The translations under genes and the position numbers were made by a program. Source: Odiellus spinosus (taxonomy: Eukaryota > Arthropoda > Arachnida > Opiliones > Phalangiidae). Taken from it: a DNA stretch of 64,000 nt. Below the pieces are notes generated by a model, which was given only the letters and a program-made list of their open reading frames with translations, ran no database searches and was not told the origin of the DNA. Position 1 is the first letter of the stretch. Each line of letters starts with the position of its first letter. The stretch is taken from the NCBI GenBank assembly GCA_963920705.1, contig OY987239.1, positions 4,346,576-4,410,575 on the forward strand. Direction: 5' to 3'. Below are positions 11,717 to 23,815 of the stretch, piece after piece.

Positions 11717-13506
11717 CTACTCGTTAAGCAGATCCCTTTCTAACCAGCTTGGTCCGTGCCACCATAATGGATGTTGGTTTAGTTCTAGTACCGTGATTCC
11801 GCGAGAGGCGCAATCAGCGGGATTGCTTTCTCCAGGTACATGATGCCATTGAATTCCGGATGTTACTTCGTGAACCTCTGCTACTCGATTCGCAATGAAT
11901 GTTTTCCATTGTTGAGGTGGAGAGGCCAACCAAGAAAACAATTTGACTATCGCTCAAGCCATGGACTTCAGCGATGTTGGTTTTCATTGATTCTTGAACC
12001 AAGGTGATTACTCGAGCCAATAAGACTGCAGCACATAGTTCGAGGCGTGGTAGTGTAATTTGTTTCAGAGGTGTTACTTTTGTCTTAGCGGCCATCAGCT
12101 GTACTTTGACGACGCCAGCCCATGTCGTGGTTTTAAGATATACGGCGGCTGCGTATGCCTTTTCTGAGGCGTCACAAAAGCCGTGAAGGCTGATTTCTTT
12201 GACTTGTGGTTGGCTGACGTAACGAGGAATTCGTAGATCTTCGATTAATATAAAATCTTCTCGAAACAAATTCCATTTGGTGAGGAGTATTGCAGGTAAT
12301 TCTTGATCCCATTCGAGCTTCAATGTCCACATTTCTTGTAGTAATAATTTCGCCCGAATGATGACGGGAGACAATAAGCCCAACGGGTCAAATATTTTAG
12401 CTGTGTCTGATAGAATCGTGCGCTTGGTGATGGTATTCCTTCCTTCTGGAGCCTTGACCGTATAGGATAAGCAATCAGTACTTGGCGTCCATTGCAGTCC
12501 TAATGTTTGGATAGTATTAACTTCGTCGATTTTCAATGATACCGGTGATTCCCTCAATTCGGCTGGTAGTGATGCCAACAAAGCTGTCTCGTTAGGCGAC
12601 CATTTACGGAGATTAAAACCGCCCTCCTTCGTTGCTTGAATTAATTCAGTTTGTAATTTTAGCGCAGTGTCGATATCTTCAGCGCCAGATAGCAGGTCAT
12701 CCATGTAGAAGTCTTCCGCTAGCGTTTGAGAAGTAAATGGATAAGTAGACTGAATATCTTGAGCCAACTGCTTTAAAACCTTCGTAGCCAAGTACGGTGC
12801 GAAGTCGACAATCTTGAATTGGCTCCTCCGGACTTTGTCGCCAGACAATTCGCTGATAGTTAATATCTTCTGGTCTTATCCAAATTTGCCGGTACATCTT
12901 CTCCAGTTCGGCCGTCAAGGCTACGGCGTAGCAATTGAAGCGAATCAGTAGTTGTACAAGGTCGTCTTGAAGTTTCGGTCCCACAAGCAGAATATCATTT
13001 AAGGAAACTCCATTGGACGTTTTGGCCGACGCGTCAAATACGACCCGCAATTTGGTCGTTGTACTTGCTTCCTTTAAGACAGCATGGTGGGGTAGGTAAT
13101 ACGTATGGTCGTCGTGGATCTTTCCAGCTGGTATCAACTCCATGTGACGTAACGAAAGATATTCCTCCATGAAACTTTTATATTGGTCATACAACTCCGG
13201 TTTCAATTGTAATCTGCGCTCGACGTGTTCAAATCTTCGTAGTGCTATTTTTCTTGAATGTCCAAGACTGGCTGCATCGTTCTTAATTGGTGAAGTTAAG
13301 ATATATCTCCCCATGGAGTCTCGTTTATGCGTTTCCTGAAAGATGTGTTCGCATTGTTTTTCGGTACTCGTTAGAATCTGTCTTGGGTCCCGCTCTTCCA
13401 AGGTCCAAAATTTGGCCAGTTGTTGATCCAGGGAACACTGATTAACTTGGAATTGTTTGCTTGTTACTTGGCCCTCTTCCAAGCTGACCGGTGACTGCCC
13501 AGCCAA
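11717..13506 (-). pseudogene. BEL/Pao reverse transcriptase and RNase H
   Basis: RT runs minus from 13506. Visible blocks are LRVVFDASAKTSNGVSLND, ALTAELEKMYRQI (first catalytic Asp region, where Asp is replaced by Glu in AEL) and FYMDDLLSG (catalytic YMDD) in a second frame entered near 12830. The connection/RNase H follows with KIFDPLGLLSPV and HGFCDASEKAYAAAVY; its C-terminus (GIQWHHVPGESNPADCASRG) is in a third frame at 11941-11717. At least three frameshifts. The altered first Asp would itself impair activity. Confidence 0.88.
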
Positions 13507-15183
13507 ATATGGTGTTGAACGCCCCAGGCGTTCTCAATGGTCCATGGAGTTTCCCATCTTGTATGATATCCAAATATGCATCGGAACCCAGCAATACATC
13601 TACGACTCCCGCTATGTAAAACGACGGATCGGCTAATTGTAGACCCTTCAGATGCTTCCAATGCTGTGGGTTAAACGTGAAGTTTGGTAGTTTACTCGTA
13701 ACTTGTCTCAATACCAACGCTTGAATATTAATCTTGACGCTTGGCTGGCTACTAGAGCGTATGATTAACGTCGCTCGGCCTCTTGCATGGCTGACTCCGA
13801 CTGCCCCGATTCCTCCAATAGTTGCGTTATGGTGCGTTCTTCCGAGGTGTAATTTCTGCATAATTTGTTCTGATACGAAACTTGCTTAAGATCCTGAATC
13901 AAGCAACGCTCGAACGGGCCAAATCTGTCCCTCCGGTCCTTCCACTTGAATAAATACTGTTGGTAATATTACTTGAGACATTTGTAGGTATTGCATGGAT
14001 GCATTTGAGACCACAGATGTAGTTGGTCTTGCGTTAGATAATGCCCTCCTCTCTCTGCTGTCTTGGTGTAAGAGTGTATTATGTTTGCTGCTGCATTTCC
14101 GACAACTTCCGGCCTGACAGTCATTGCTCTGATGGTCACTTCCGAGACAATTGAAGCACAGTGAATTCTTCTTAATTAGGTTCCACCTTTCTTCGCTTGG
14201 AACTTTCAAAAATGATGGACATTTGTAGATAAAATGTGACTCGGCACATAGAATACAAGAGTTTTCTCGTACTGGTCCATGATGTGAAAGTGTACCTCTT
14301 CTTGTATTTATGACCGTCTTATTTCTGGACTGCACACTTGATGCTTGCACATTTGCCAGTGCTCTTGCCTTATTTCTAGAAATTCCGTTAACTCTGCATA
14401 CGTAGGTCTGGTTGTACCCTTGAGGGAGAGTTCCCATTGCCGCCGCGATTCCGAATCCAATTTTTCTCCAATAACGTGCAGCAAAATCGCATACCAGTAT
14501 TGGACCGGTTCCTTCAGTACCTTCAGTGCTCGCATACATTCTGACGTGGTGTCAATTAGATGTCTGATTGCCGCTGTACATTCCTCTCTTACGACGGGTT
14601 GACCAAATAATCGTTTGATATGTGCATTAATGATCTCTCGTGTGTTGTTGAATCTGTTGAGTAAGATGTCCCATGCTTCATCGTAATTCCCATCAGTAAC
14701 TGGAATAGATTGGATTAAAAGAGCGGCTTCATCCCGAAGAGACGCCTTGAGGTACTGAAACTTCTGAGCTCCGGCTAAAGATCCGTTGTTGTGTACAGTG
14801 GCGGTAAAAAAGTCATGAAATGGGAACCAGTCTATATAATTGCCACCAAAACTTGGAAGTTCCAATTTGGGCAACTTGATGTCTGCAGTAGCCTGGATTG
14901 GTGGTACTTGACTCTTCAGCGTATGGAAGAAAATGGTCATGGATTCTAACCGAGTGACTAGTTGATTGTAATTAGCCTCATGTGCGTCCAAATCTGCAGG
15001 CAGGCACAAGCTCATGATGCTGTCATGAACTGTTTCTGGATCTTGCGCAAGCGATTCGATCTTTCCCTTGTACAGCGCTGTTGTGATAGGTGTTATCGGT
15101 ACAGTAGCGTGGCTCGCTACTATAGTTTCGAATCTGGTGATCCTACCCTTGACGATACGTCTTTTGCTGAGTTGACTATCCAT
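13442..15183 (-). pseudogene. gag: BEL/Pao gag, zinc knuckles and protease
   Basis: Starts at ATG 15183. Gag matches the DUF1759-type domain (LPKLELPSFGGNYIDWFPFH). A frameshift near 14340 leads to Cys/His knuckles (CILCAESHFIYKC; CFNCLGSDHQSNDC; CRKCSSKHNTLLH). The protease active site LLDSGS is followed directly by an in-frame TAA at 13886-13888. The same frame resumes with the protease-linker region (VVDVLLGSDAYLD; PGAFNTIFGWAVTG) to 13442. The stop right after the active site and the frameshifts abolish the polyprotein. Confidence 0.88.
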
Positions 15184-15328
15184 CAGTTTGACTTTTTATT
15201 CTTAATTGTAGATTCTTGACGCTGACTACCAGTTTATTGCTCGTTGTTCGTTGATCACGCGTTTACTGCTTCTCGCGACTGCGGATACTGTCCTTGAAGG
15301 CTAATGTGGAACTTTTAACCGACTGTAA

Positions 15329-15345
15329 TCCGGCTCGACGGACCA
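15329..15345 (-). promoter_or_regulatory. BEL primer binding site, tRNA-Tyr-like
   Basis: TCCGGCTCGACGGACCA on the plus strand, four bases inside the 5' LTR, equals a tRNA 3' end with CCA. It matches the acceptor/T-arm end of eukaryotic tRNA-Tyr (TCCGGCTCGAAGGACCA) with one mismatch, from my memory of that tRNA. Confidence 0.7.
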
Positions 15346-15349
15346 AAAA

Positions 15350-15494
15350 TGTTCGCGGGCAGAAAGTAATCAACTCGACACAATAGGTTAAAATTAACTC
15401 ATTTACTCTTTAATTAAAATCATCAACAGTAGCTGTCTTGAATCCGAATAAAAACTGACCCTCTTGTTTACAAACATTACTTATATATACAAAA
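15350..15494 (-). repeat. BEL/Pao 5' LTR, first part
   Basis: Matches 10221-10365. Interrupted after an A-run by repeat R; it resumes at 18274. Confidence 0.88.
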
Positions 15495-18273
15495 CAAGTT
15501 GGGAAACCAAAATATAACCTCCCCGACCCCGACGTTAAGGTAACCTAACCTAACCTAAAATAAAAGATGAAAAGAAGTGTAGAGTATTGGAAGAGTAGAA
15601 GAAACAACGTGCATTTCAATCACACTTCTCTATTTCCCATCTAGGTTACGGAGTATAAGTATTTTACCTTAAGCTCAAGGATTCAGAGAATGCAAAAGTG
15701 TCCTGCGTTACCCAGAATTATATGCGGCAGGGCGTAGATTTCTTAATAGACACACCAAATGAAATGTTTATTTTCTAAGTAAATATGTAATATACAAGTT
15801 CTTGTAATATAAATTAACACTTGAGTATAGGCTGTACTGTGTGATTATCTTTGATAATCCACTGATTTGATAAAGACGAAGAATTTAGTCAGGGATGGAG
15901 AGAAAAGACAAGGAATGAAAACGACGATGTAGTAGCAAGTTCCTTTTGGGCAAACCAAGAAATATTGTAGATTGAATGTTCCATTTACAACCCATTGTCG
16001 GTTGATGATTGGTTATTACTTCCGGTACAATTTTCGTCTGAAATTCTTGTTTTGATGTAGAGTACCATTACTGATATTTTCATCATACTAGTGTTCCCAG
16101 TCATTGGAAGAATCCAAGGATTGAGATGGTCGAGAGGTTATTTTCCAAACCGGCTGACAAGACGTTAGCTTCCAATCCTATGTCCTGCGTTACCCATAAT
16201 TATATGCGGCAGGTCGTAGACTTCATAATATACACACCAAATGAATTTCCTGCGTTACCCATAATTATATGCGGCATGGCGTAGATTTCTTAATAGACAC
16301 ACCAAATGAAATGTTTATTTTCTAAGTAAATATGTAAAATACAAGTTATTGTAATATAAATTAACACTTGAGTATAGGCTGTACTGTATGATTATCTTTG
16401 ATAATCCACTGATTTGATAAAGACGAAGAATTTAGTCTGGGATGGCAAGAAAGAAAAGGAATGAAAACGACGATGTAGTAGCAAGTTCCTTTTGAGCAAA
16501 CCAAGAAATATTGTAGACTGAATGTTCCATTTACAACCCATTGTCGGTAGATTACTTCCGGTACAATTTTCGTCTGAAATTCTTGTTTTGATGTAGAGGA
16601 CCATTACTGATATTTTCATCATACAAGTGATCCCAGTCATTGGAAGAATCCAAGGATGGAGATGGTCGAGAGGTTATTTTCCAAACCGGCTGACAAGACG
16701 TTAGCTTCCAATCCTATGATAAAAAATATATTAAAAGACTGAAAGTAGACTAATTACCATACCGTTAGTACTTATATTTGAATAGCTGCTTTTATGTTTA
16801 CAATTACGAGGCCGTATGAAGAACTGCCGAGCTTTAACTGACTGTAGGTATCTCATATGTCGAATTCGAAAACCCTAACTGCTTGTACGTTTCAATTCTT
16901 CGTAGCCGGGCCGTCTCTTTCTGGTGATAAAAGAAAGAAGTGTCGCTGCTCTGTTGACTTCAAATGGTGATAACATTCTGCGCTGGTTGATTATCTCCCT
17001 TAAGTCATTATAGCTCTCTTTCGTCTGGTCTCGTCTCGTGGTCTGCTAACGAAGTTCACTCTACACGGCTTCTTTTGATTATGAAAATAATCGGAAACGT
17101 TTCTTGGTTTTATAGTGGAGAAAACTGAAGCCTATTTTTTTTCCAACATCAGATATAATTTTTTCTTCAAAATTGTTGTTTTTTAGACACGGGAAACCTA
17201 CTGTACTTTTGTTCAAGGAGAGTTTTCACCACTATCATTTTTCTTAAGAGGTGTAACATTTTGTATCAATCCGCCTCAGCTTTAAATCTTATATCATTTC
17301 TATCTTGAATGCCCGTGTAAACGTACCTTTATTTAGATTCTTCAATCGACCCCAAGTTTGCAGCAAGCCTTAGCTATACTGCCCGTTATACCTTTGCTTT
17401 TTGGACTAAATGATATATGGAAAACAGCTTAGCGCGTGTTGCCAACTCAAGCTGGTATTAAACGGTCAAATATTTGGAAAATTTCTTAAATATCTTCAAA
17501 ACTATCGCCAATTTAAAATTTTACTTTCAGTTACATTATTAATAAGATTAAGTGAAATAATTATAATATTTTGAATTATATTTTAAATTAATATTATGTT
17601 TCAATTCACTAAAAGATATCACGCCATAATGCTACATTGTACTATACTTCCAAAAGGTGACTATATAACCGGATCGAATACCTTTATATAGTATCTGACT
17701 GTGAAAAGATCTGGTGAAGATCTCACGTTATCGATGCTCAGACGTTTATCGTAACCCTGAGTGCTCACGTGTCGGCCAATTTACCCTTGGGGGCGATGTT
17801 TGGAGAGTGGAGGGTCGATGTGGACCATATTAGTGAGGGACGCCTCGCTAGTATGGCCCGCTGACATCCGACACTAGTGGTTGGACCTTGGTGCGTGATG
17901 GTCGGAGGTGATTATAACAGTGGGAGACGTCCCAATGCTTATAATCGCCTTCAACTGTCCAGCATCGAAGTTCGACCATAATGTGGATGGTGGAAGGCGA
18001 TAATATGTAATGGGAGACGTCCCGTTGCATGTGATTGCACGACACTTAAAGCAAATCAATGTGGCAGCCACGCTTAAAGGAGGTAATTCCGTTGTACGGG
18101 ATTGAACGTTAAGCTGGCATGTAATGTCTCTAGACTTTTTGCTCTACGAGCTAGGTCACGTGATATCCGCGTACACAGGATATCCGGTTACACAGGGAGT
18201 GACACACACACACACACACAGACCGACCAGTGTAAAACCTCCACCTGAACTAAAGTTCAGTCGGGGAGGTAAA
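15495..18273 (+). mobile_element. Repeat R, copy A (complete)
   Basis: The fullest copy, 2.8 kb, dated as younger than the BEL element because it splits that LTR. The left end is CAAGTTGGGAAACCAAAATA and the right end is a hairpin, CTGAACTAAAGTTCAG then TCGGGGAGGTAAA. Both termini contain ACCTCCCCGAC in inverted orientation. Inside are three tandem CCTAA units, 66-bp blocks around TATGCGGCA, an internal duplication of about 480 bp (15701-16182 and from 16249), and a CA microsatellite near the right end. No meaningful coding frame. Target duplication cannot be read because both junctions lie in A-runs. Probably a non-autonomous DNA transposon of unknown superfamily. Confidence 0.82.
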
Positions 18274-18382
18274 AAGGTTTTTTATAATTATTAAACAAAC
18301 ACTACATTCAGTAGATCAAAAAATTATAATATATATAGATAAACGTTATTGAGTACACAAATGTCAAGTAGGGATCTGAACA
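18274..18382 (-). repeat. BEL/Pao 5' LTR, second part
   Basis: Matches 10366-10474 and ends GAACA. The target duplication CAATT follows at 18383-18387. Confidence 0.88.
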
Positions 18383-18387
18383 CAATT

Positions 18388-18809
18388 TACCCAAATAAGT
18401 TTAAATATTTGTGCACCTTTTGTAATAACTTAAGTATTATAAAAGACAGTTACCACTCCATTTATGTACGGCGTTGTTATTGCTCCTAGTTTCTTGTCGT
18501 ACTTCCGCAAAGCAAAGACTATCAAATGAAGCTGTATAGTGTTTGCAAAGCCCCTAGAATTTTTTTCCAGCACAGCTTAGGTGCCCGAGACATAAAACAT
18601 TTTTACAGGCGTTTTCTTTTGTTTTTGGCCTATTATTTACATATTTTACCTCGTCGTACGCGCCAAACCCGTGGAAGTTACAAAACGAAACTTTCCCAGA
18701 ATCATCATTTACCTTTTATACATATTTGTTCCAAGTTTCAGTGTGATTTGTGTGGGGGATGATAGTCTAATCAGACTTTGAAGCTGACATGTCCTCCTAT
18801 CTCTAGCAT
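18388..18809. other. Unassigned sequence right of the BEL element
   Basis: Continuation of the locus that held the DDE/SWIM transposon before BEL inserted. No domain, terminus or tandem array was recognised. Helitron homology begins further right. Confidence 0.4.
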
Positions 18810-20960
18810 TACGGAAGAAATCCTACTACCTTTGTTCTGCGGAAATTATTGATATTAATGAACAGATTTCGCGACACAAGAGCGTAAATACAATCAGAGA
18901 TGACACCAAACCAAAAATTTGGAAATTTTAAGAAATTTATTTTTAACATTACTTGACCCAAAGGTCTACCTAGTGTTGTGGGTCTTCTTTTGAACATTTG
19001 CTAAAATATCAATCTTGACTTTGTTACTCAAATCTCCGTTTACAAAACAACACCTGAACAAGCCTTTTTAGTTTCTATCTTAGGATGTTTCTCCGAATTC
19101 AAGCGGTCCACTTCAACAATAGTGGCGAAAAGATGAATAGCATCTTTTGGACGGTTTTTGTTCGCATTTATTTCTAGACTAGCGAAAAGGTCTATATTCT
19201 TTTATGTCATTTTGCCGACTGCCATGTTATTTAAAGCTTCTGCAAATATTTTATCATCTTTTTGACTCATTATTTCGTCGAGTTCTGAAAACTGGATCTC
19301 CTCCCATATGGGGTATCCAATCAACGAGACATAAGGATTTTCAGCTTCACTTGCTGGCTGAAAGCGAAATAATTACGTACTGCCCTAAGTTGATTGAAAT
19401 CGCCAACGAGCAAGACAGACACTCCGCCAAAATATTCCGGGCAAGCCATAATTTCTTGCAATCTCGCATTAACCCTATCAGATATCTAGACTACTGTACG
19501 GTCAATTAAAACTGCTAATTATTGATGAGATTTCTATGGTAGGGGTACCATAGAAATTTTTTATCAATAATTAGCAGTTTTAATTGACCGTACAATAGTC
19601 TAGATTTGTGTAGAGTTTCACTCTCCAACCTGTAAATATTTCCAGCAAACTGACTAACAGGTAAACTAAATGTACTATGCAAAGTAGCTCCACATATATT
19701 GAAAGCCGCTTTTCCCGTTGGTGCACATCGTATAACTTTCGCTTCTGAAGGATTAGACCCAGGTTGTTTGTTGTAAAATCTAGAAACTGCCTCTTAAATA
19801 GCACTGATCAATAGGCTTTTTCCAACACCGGCTCCCCCGATAAAAAAAAGACGTAAAGGTATTTCTCGAGTTTTTAAATGAAACAAAACATGATAAAATA
19901 TCTCTTTTCGTTTCGGATTCAACTTTCGAACAATATTTTTGTATTCTGAATCATCAACCAAAGTAACTGACGGCGAAATCGTTTTATCAGGATTTCTATT
20001 AATTAGCTCCCTATTGATATTTCCTACAGCGTCTTAAGCACTATTAACTAGAAATTAAGTATCTTCGGTAGCAACCAATGTATCTTATTCATTTTATGTT
20101 CAAATTCGGGTTACATATTAGTAACATCTGATTCTATAGCTTCGTTCTCAAAATCTTTAATGGCCTGTTCAAGCGCCACTTCGTCAATTTCATCGGCTAA
20201 TTCTTTTCCGACTTCCTTAATATTTTCTAGACAAACTTCATACTCTGTTTTAAAATCCTGATCTTAGATATCATCGCGCCAAGGCGTAAACAACATTTGT
20301 TCTCTATAAATGTTTCCTGGATCTTTTTGCAAATTAAACTATTCGTACTATTTTAGAATGGCCACGTTTTCGAACGAACCAGGAAGAATCCTTAAGTTTT
20401 AGCTACATGCTATACGATTCGACCTCATTGTTTTCTATGTCATCAACATTGGGTTGGGAATTAGGGACTGCTCTTCGACTTTTGGCAAACTCATACCAAG
20501 CAGCGAACTGAGCTAAGGCTGTCATCTCCACTCTTAGGTCTATGGACATAATGATCTAAAAGCCCAGTGGAAAAGACATTATCACTGTCTTCTGGCAACT
20601 CTTGAAACTCCACTTGGCTTTTAAAAATTTGTATACGGTTTTTGGGCAAATTTGTATTAATGAACGTACACGCTCTACTACACCTTGACACATGAATTTG
20701 TAAACAAGAATAAGCCGCCACCTGCGCACTTATATGGTGTGAATTTAAAAACTTATTCGCTATAACTTTCAATTTCTCTTTAACTGTAAATTTGTCTTTA
20801 TTCGCTTGATTCGCGGCTGTACGCAAGAGGTCCGACATGCCTCTTTGCGATTTTCTAATATAAATACAATGTACATAACGCAAGCGTAGGGATCGAGAAC
20901 ATACTGATTAATACAAAACATAGTTGCTAGGCAACTTGAAAGTCGTTTTATTTGTGTCAC
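18810..20960 (-). pseudogene. Helitron PIF1-like helicase, decayed
   Basis: Reading leftwards from 20960: a Helitron block (SQRGMSDLLRTAANQANKDK; SAQVAAYSCL; FINTNLPKNR), then LAQFAAWYEFAKSRRAVPN in another frame, then the Walker A motif GGAGVGKS (about 19818-19842), PTGKAAFNICGATLHSTFSL, a DExx-box-like LLIID (about 19570), SVLLVGDFNQLRAV, ENPYVSLIGYPIWEEI, and DAIHLFAT near 19110. The order is that of the C-terminal helicase of Helitrons (superfamily 1, PIF1/RRM3). Many frameshifts and stops, plus a fold-back insertion at 19485-19604, make it a clear pseudogene. The rolling-circle Rep core was not found. Confidence 0.82.
19485..19604. repeat. Short fold-back duplication inside helicase
   Basis: Arms 19485-19541 and 19546-19604 are near-perfect reverse complements around GGGG. 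Both arms encode the helicase DExx-box region in opposite orientations, so one is a copied and inverted piece of the other. Confidence 0.88.
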
Positions 20961-21706
20961 AGTTGTAAATTACAACTTGGAATGGACAGATATAATGAGT
21001 CCTTAATCAAAGTTAAAACTTGGAAAGGACAAATATAATTATGAGTTCGTTAACCAAAGTTGCAACTTTGAATGGACATATTTTCTCGTTTTAAATCGTC
21101 AGTGCCATCCATCGAAACCTAGCTTTCACGAATAACTCTGCCAAAATTTATGTTTAAAAAGTCTTTTTCCAGCATGATTAAATAATAATGTAAAATTCAT
21201 TCAATTTTGGCAGAGTTATTCGTGAAAGCTAGGATTCGATGAATGGCACTGACGATTTAAAACGAGAATACATGTCCATTCAAAGTTGCAACTTTGGTTA
21301 ACGATCTCATAATTATATCTGTCCATTCCAAGTTGTAACTTTGATTAAGGACTCATTATATATATGTCCATTCCAAGTTGTAACTTTGATTAAGGACTCA
21401 TATCTGTCCATTCCAAGTTGTAACTTTGATTAAGGACTCATTATATCTGTCCATTCCAAGTTGTAACTTTGATTAAGGACTCATTATATCTGTCCATTCC
21501 AAGTTGTAACTTTGATTAAGGACTCATTATATCTGTCCATTCCAAGTTGTAACTTTGATTAAGGACTCATTATATCTGTCCACTCCAAGTTGTAACTTTG
21601 ATTAAGGACTCATTATATCTTTCCATTCCAAGTTGTAATTTACAACTGTGACACAAATAAAACTACTTTCTAGTTGCCTAGCAACTAGGTTTTGTATTAA
21701 TATTCG
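20913..21706. mobile_element. Foldback element with asymmetric tandem arrays
   Basis: The outer arms pair TTAATACAAAACATAGTTGC with its complement near 21690. Moving in, both arms carry a GTTGCNNGCAAC-type palindrome (20923-20935 and 21673-21685), a shared block (CTGTGACACAAATAAAAC), units of a roughly 43-bp repeat, and an inner arm with GGCAGAGTTATTCGTGAAAGCTAG. The left arm has about two repeat units, the right arm about eight. The centre is an AT-rich loop near 21160. Non-coding. It sits inside the Helitron remnant. Confidence 0.85.
21318..21643 (+). repeat. 43-bp tandem array in foldback right arm
   Basis: Seven full units and one partial unit of a 43-bp repeat containing CCATTCCAAGTTGTAACTTT. 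Internal units are nearly identical, with small indels between the first three, indicating recent expansion in this arm only. Confidence 0.9.
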
Positions 21707-21774
21707 ACCCTTTGTAAGAACAAAAGTGTGGATGAACTGCCAAGAAGGATAATGGTTAGCTTGGAAAGTTTATT

Positions 21775-22240
21775 TAAACATTCTAAACGTTTTGGAAACG
21801 ATTTCGGAGTGACTATTGTGAACGTATCTTTAAACCAAACCCAATTAATTAGTACGAAACGTAACATTACTCTTTGACGTTCTTTGTAGGCGAATATTGG
21901 AAACGGCTTGAAACCGCTTTCAAAGAAACTAACGCGAACGTACCTTTAAACCGAATCCACCATATTTCTACGAAACGTAACTTAACTCTTCGACGTTCTT
22001 TGTAGGCGAATATTCCATATCTTGAAACTGATTTCTAAGTGACTAGCGTGAACGTGCCTTTAAACCAAACCTATAGCTAAGGAACGTAACCTTTCTCTTC
22101 GAAGTACTTGAAGCCGAATATTTGAATTAGTTTGAAACCGGTTTCAAAGTGACAATTGTTAACGTACCTTTAATTGGAACGCAACCTATTGCGAGGAAAC
22201 TTAACCTTATCTTTACTAGTTCCATTAAAAATTATTAACT
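21775..22240. repeat. Diverged tandem array, period about 112 bp
   Basis: About four imperfect units. Each holds GTGAACGTACCTTTAAACC, then ACGAAACGTAAC, then CGACGTTCTTTGTAGGCGAA, then a GAAACCG/TTTCAAA palindromic patch. Divergence increases rightwards. No coding potential seen. Confidence 0.75.
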
Positions 22241-22393
22241 GAATATTTAAAACGGTTTGCAAACGGAGGCTATGGAAACAAAAATTATTTCAAACTCTTT
22301 TGGTAATCAATAAAATTTAGAAATAAAAATCATAATTTAATATAGTCTTAAAAATTAATTAATGTTGCATTAAAATTATAATCAAAATAGTAG

Positions 22394-22728
22394 CAAAAGC
22401 CGATGAAACCCTCCTTTGAAGTCTATTACTCCCGGGTCTTGTCTACCCCTCTCTGTATGGGTTAGTTTCAAAAAGCGAGATTCGTACGCCTCCTAACGGT
22501 AGATATTTTCGGAGCAGGAATTCGTCGAGCGAATATCTCTAGCAACCTTGGAGTTCGTAAAAAAATTGTCGTCGTTTGTGGAGAGAGTATTTCCAATTTT
22601 CCGTAGACAGGGGGTATGAAGTAGGACCCCTCCGATCTCATAAAATTGTGAATTTTACCCATACAGAGAGGAGCGCTATATGGAACATTAGAGTAGTAGA
22701 CTTCAAAGGAGGGTTTCATCGGCTTCTG
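22394..22728. mobile_element. MITE copy 2, 7-bp target duplication
   Basis: Same family as 5226-5541. Ends CAAAAGCCGATGAAACCC and GGGTTTCATCGGCTTCTG. Exact target duplication ATAGTAG at 22387-22393 and 22729-22735. Confidence 0.9.
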
Positions 22729-22735
22729 ATAGTAG

Positions 22736-23596
22736 TGAACTTAGATGACGCTCAGACGCTCTAATAGGCCGAGACAAAAGTCAAAGAAAGCCGTCTGCCA
22801 AATCAGGTTCATTTACACATGTTTTATCCAAGATTTATATGTTCTATTCGAAACACCAACTTGCTAAACAGTTTGGTTTTAAAATAAATTAAATGAAAAC
22901 AATGATTTTTAATGATCATTCTTACGCCAAAAAGAAAAAAAACTGTTACTAAGACACAAGCCTTATTCATATTTGCTATTTTGAGCAAGCAACCTGTTTG
23001 AAATTTCTAACAAAACGGCCGTTTTAGAAGGCTCCTTTCACCTTCACCCTCATGAACCTTGGAGCCCCAGAGCCCTTGCTTGCCTTTTTCTACAGTTATT
23101 ATTATATATTTCAAGTTAGCAATCAGCAAACATTATAGCGCTAAAAACCGGTTTTCCTTTCTCAACCCTAGGTAGTCACACAGTTCGCGCGCGGTTTCGT
23201 ATTACGCATCATCCTGGATAGAAAGAGGCGGAAGAGGGCCAACGCTGAAATATCATCAAGCAGGTAACGCCCTATAGCAAGAAAAAAAAAACTTCACTTT
23301 TATCGAAATTAAATTTTAATTATGATAATTATGAAATATAATTTAAGAAGGTCTACTAACTCTACTCACATTTTATCAGTTTTATTTCAGAATTTAATTT
23401 TAACATAGAATAATAGCGCAATTTGGCTTGATGTAAGAGCAATGATGTACAATTTCAAATTGGCGCCAAAAATTAATATTTTATTAATTATTAATGAATA
23501 CAAAGAAAACCGATTTTTCTACTTGTTTCGGGGATTAGACGATTCCTACTATTATTTAAAAAAGAGATAATTTAACAAGAAAAAAAAATTTTCGAG
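22736..23596. other. Unassigned AT-rich sequence
   Basis: Lies within the Helitron region. No recognisable protein, terminus or structured repeat. Confidence 0.4.
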
Positions 23597-23700
23597 ACTA
23601 AGCGTGACTCGAACTCACAACCGGGTACCCCAACATTTTTATCTTTATCACTGCAAGATGGACGCCTTATCAAACTGCGCCACAGTATCGATGACGTAAG
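23597..23700 (-). mobile_element. tRNA-derived SINE head
   Basis: On the minus strand a box-A-like TGGCGCAGTTTGATAAGG is followed about 50 bp later by a box-B-like GTTGTGAGTTCGAGTCAC, then an A/T-rich tail. The layout resembles a long-variable-arm tRNA (Leu/Ser type), but the cloverleaf is degenerate and the poly-A-like tail favours a SINE over a tRNA gene. Confidence 0.6.
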
Positions 23701-23815
23701 ATCGTTTAAATTAGGTAGTCTTTAGAGGATCGAGAGATTAATTAAGCTTGTGGAAGTAGGGGATTTTAAAACTCGATTAACTGAATTATTAAACGTTATT
23801 CAGATACAAAACTTG

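Larger units (their letters stand above)
10221..18382 (-). mobile_element. BEL/Pao LTR retrotransposon, nested and defective
   Basis: Minus-strand element with LTRs TGTTC...GAACA. The 3' LTR is 10221-10474. The 5' LTR is split into 15350-15494 and 18274-18382 by repeat R. The target duplication CAATT lies at 10216-10220 and 18383-18387. Gag (DUF1759-like), zinc knuckle, protease, RT, RNase H and integrase follow in BEL order with frameshifts between most modules. Removing R gives an element of about 5.4 kb, normal for BEL/Pao but without env. Confidence 0.92.

Noticed and set aside
15538..15562. CCTAA repeats as interstitial or telomeric (TTAGG)n
   Set aside because: Only about three units, and they recur at the same place inside every copy of repeat R, so they are part of the element.
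23597..23700. Functional tRNA-Leu/Ser gene
   Set aside because: Box elements are present but the stems pair poorly and an A/T-rich tail follows, as in a SINE.
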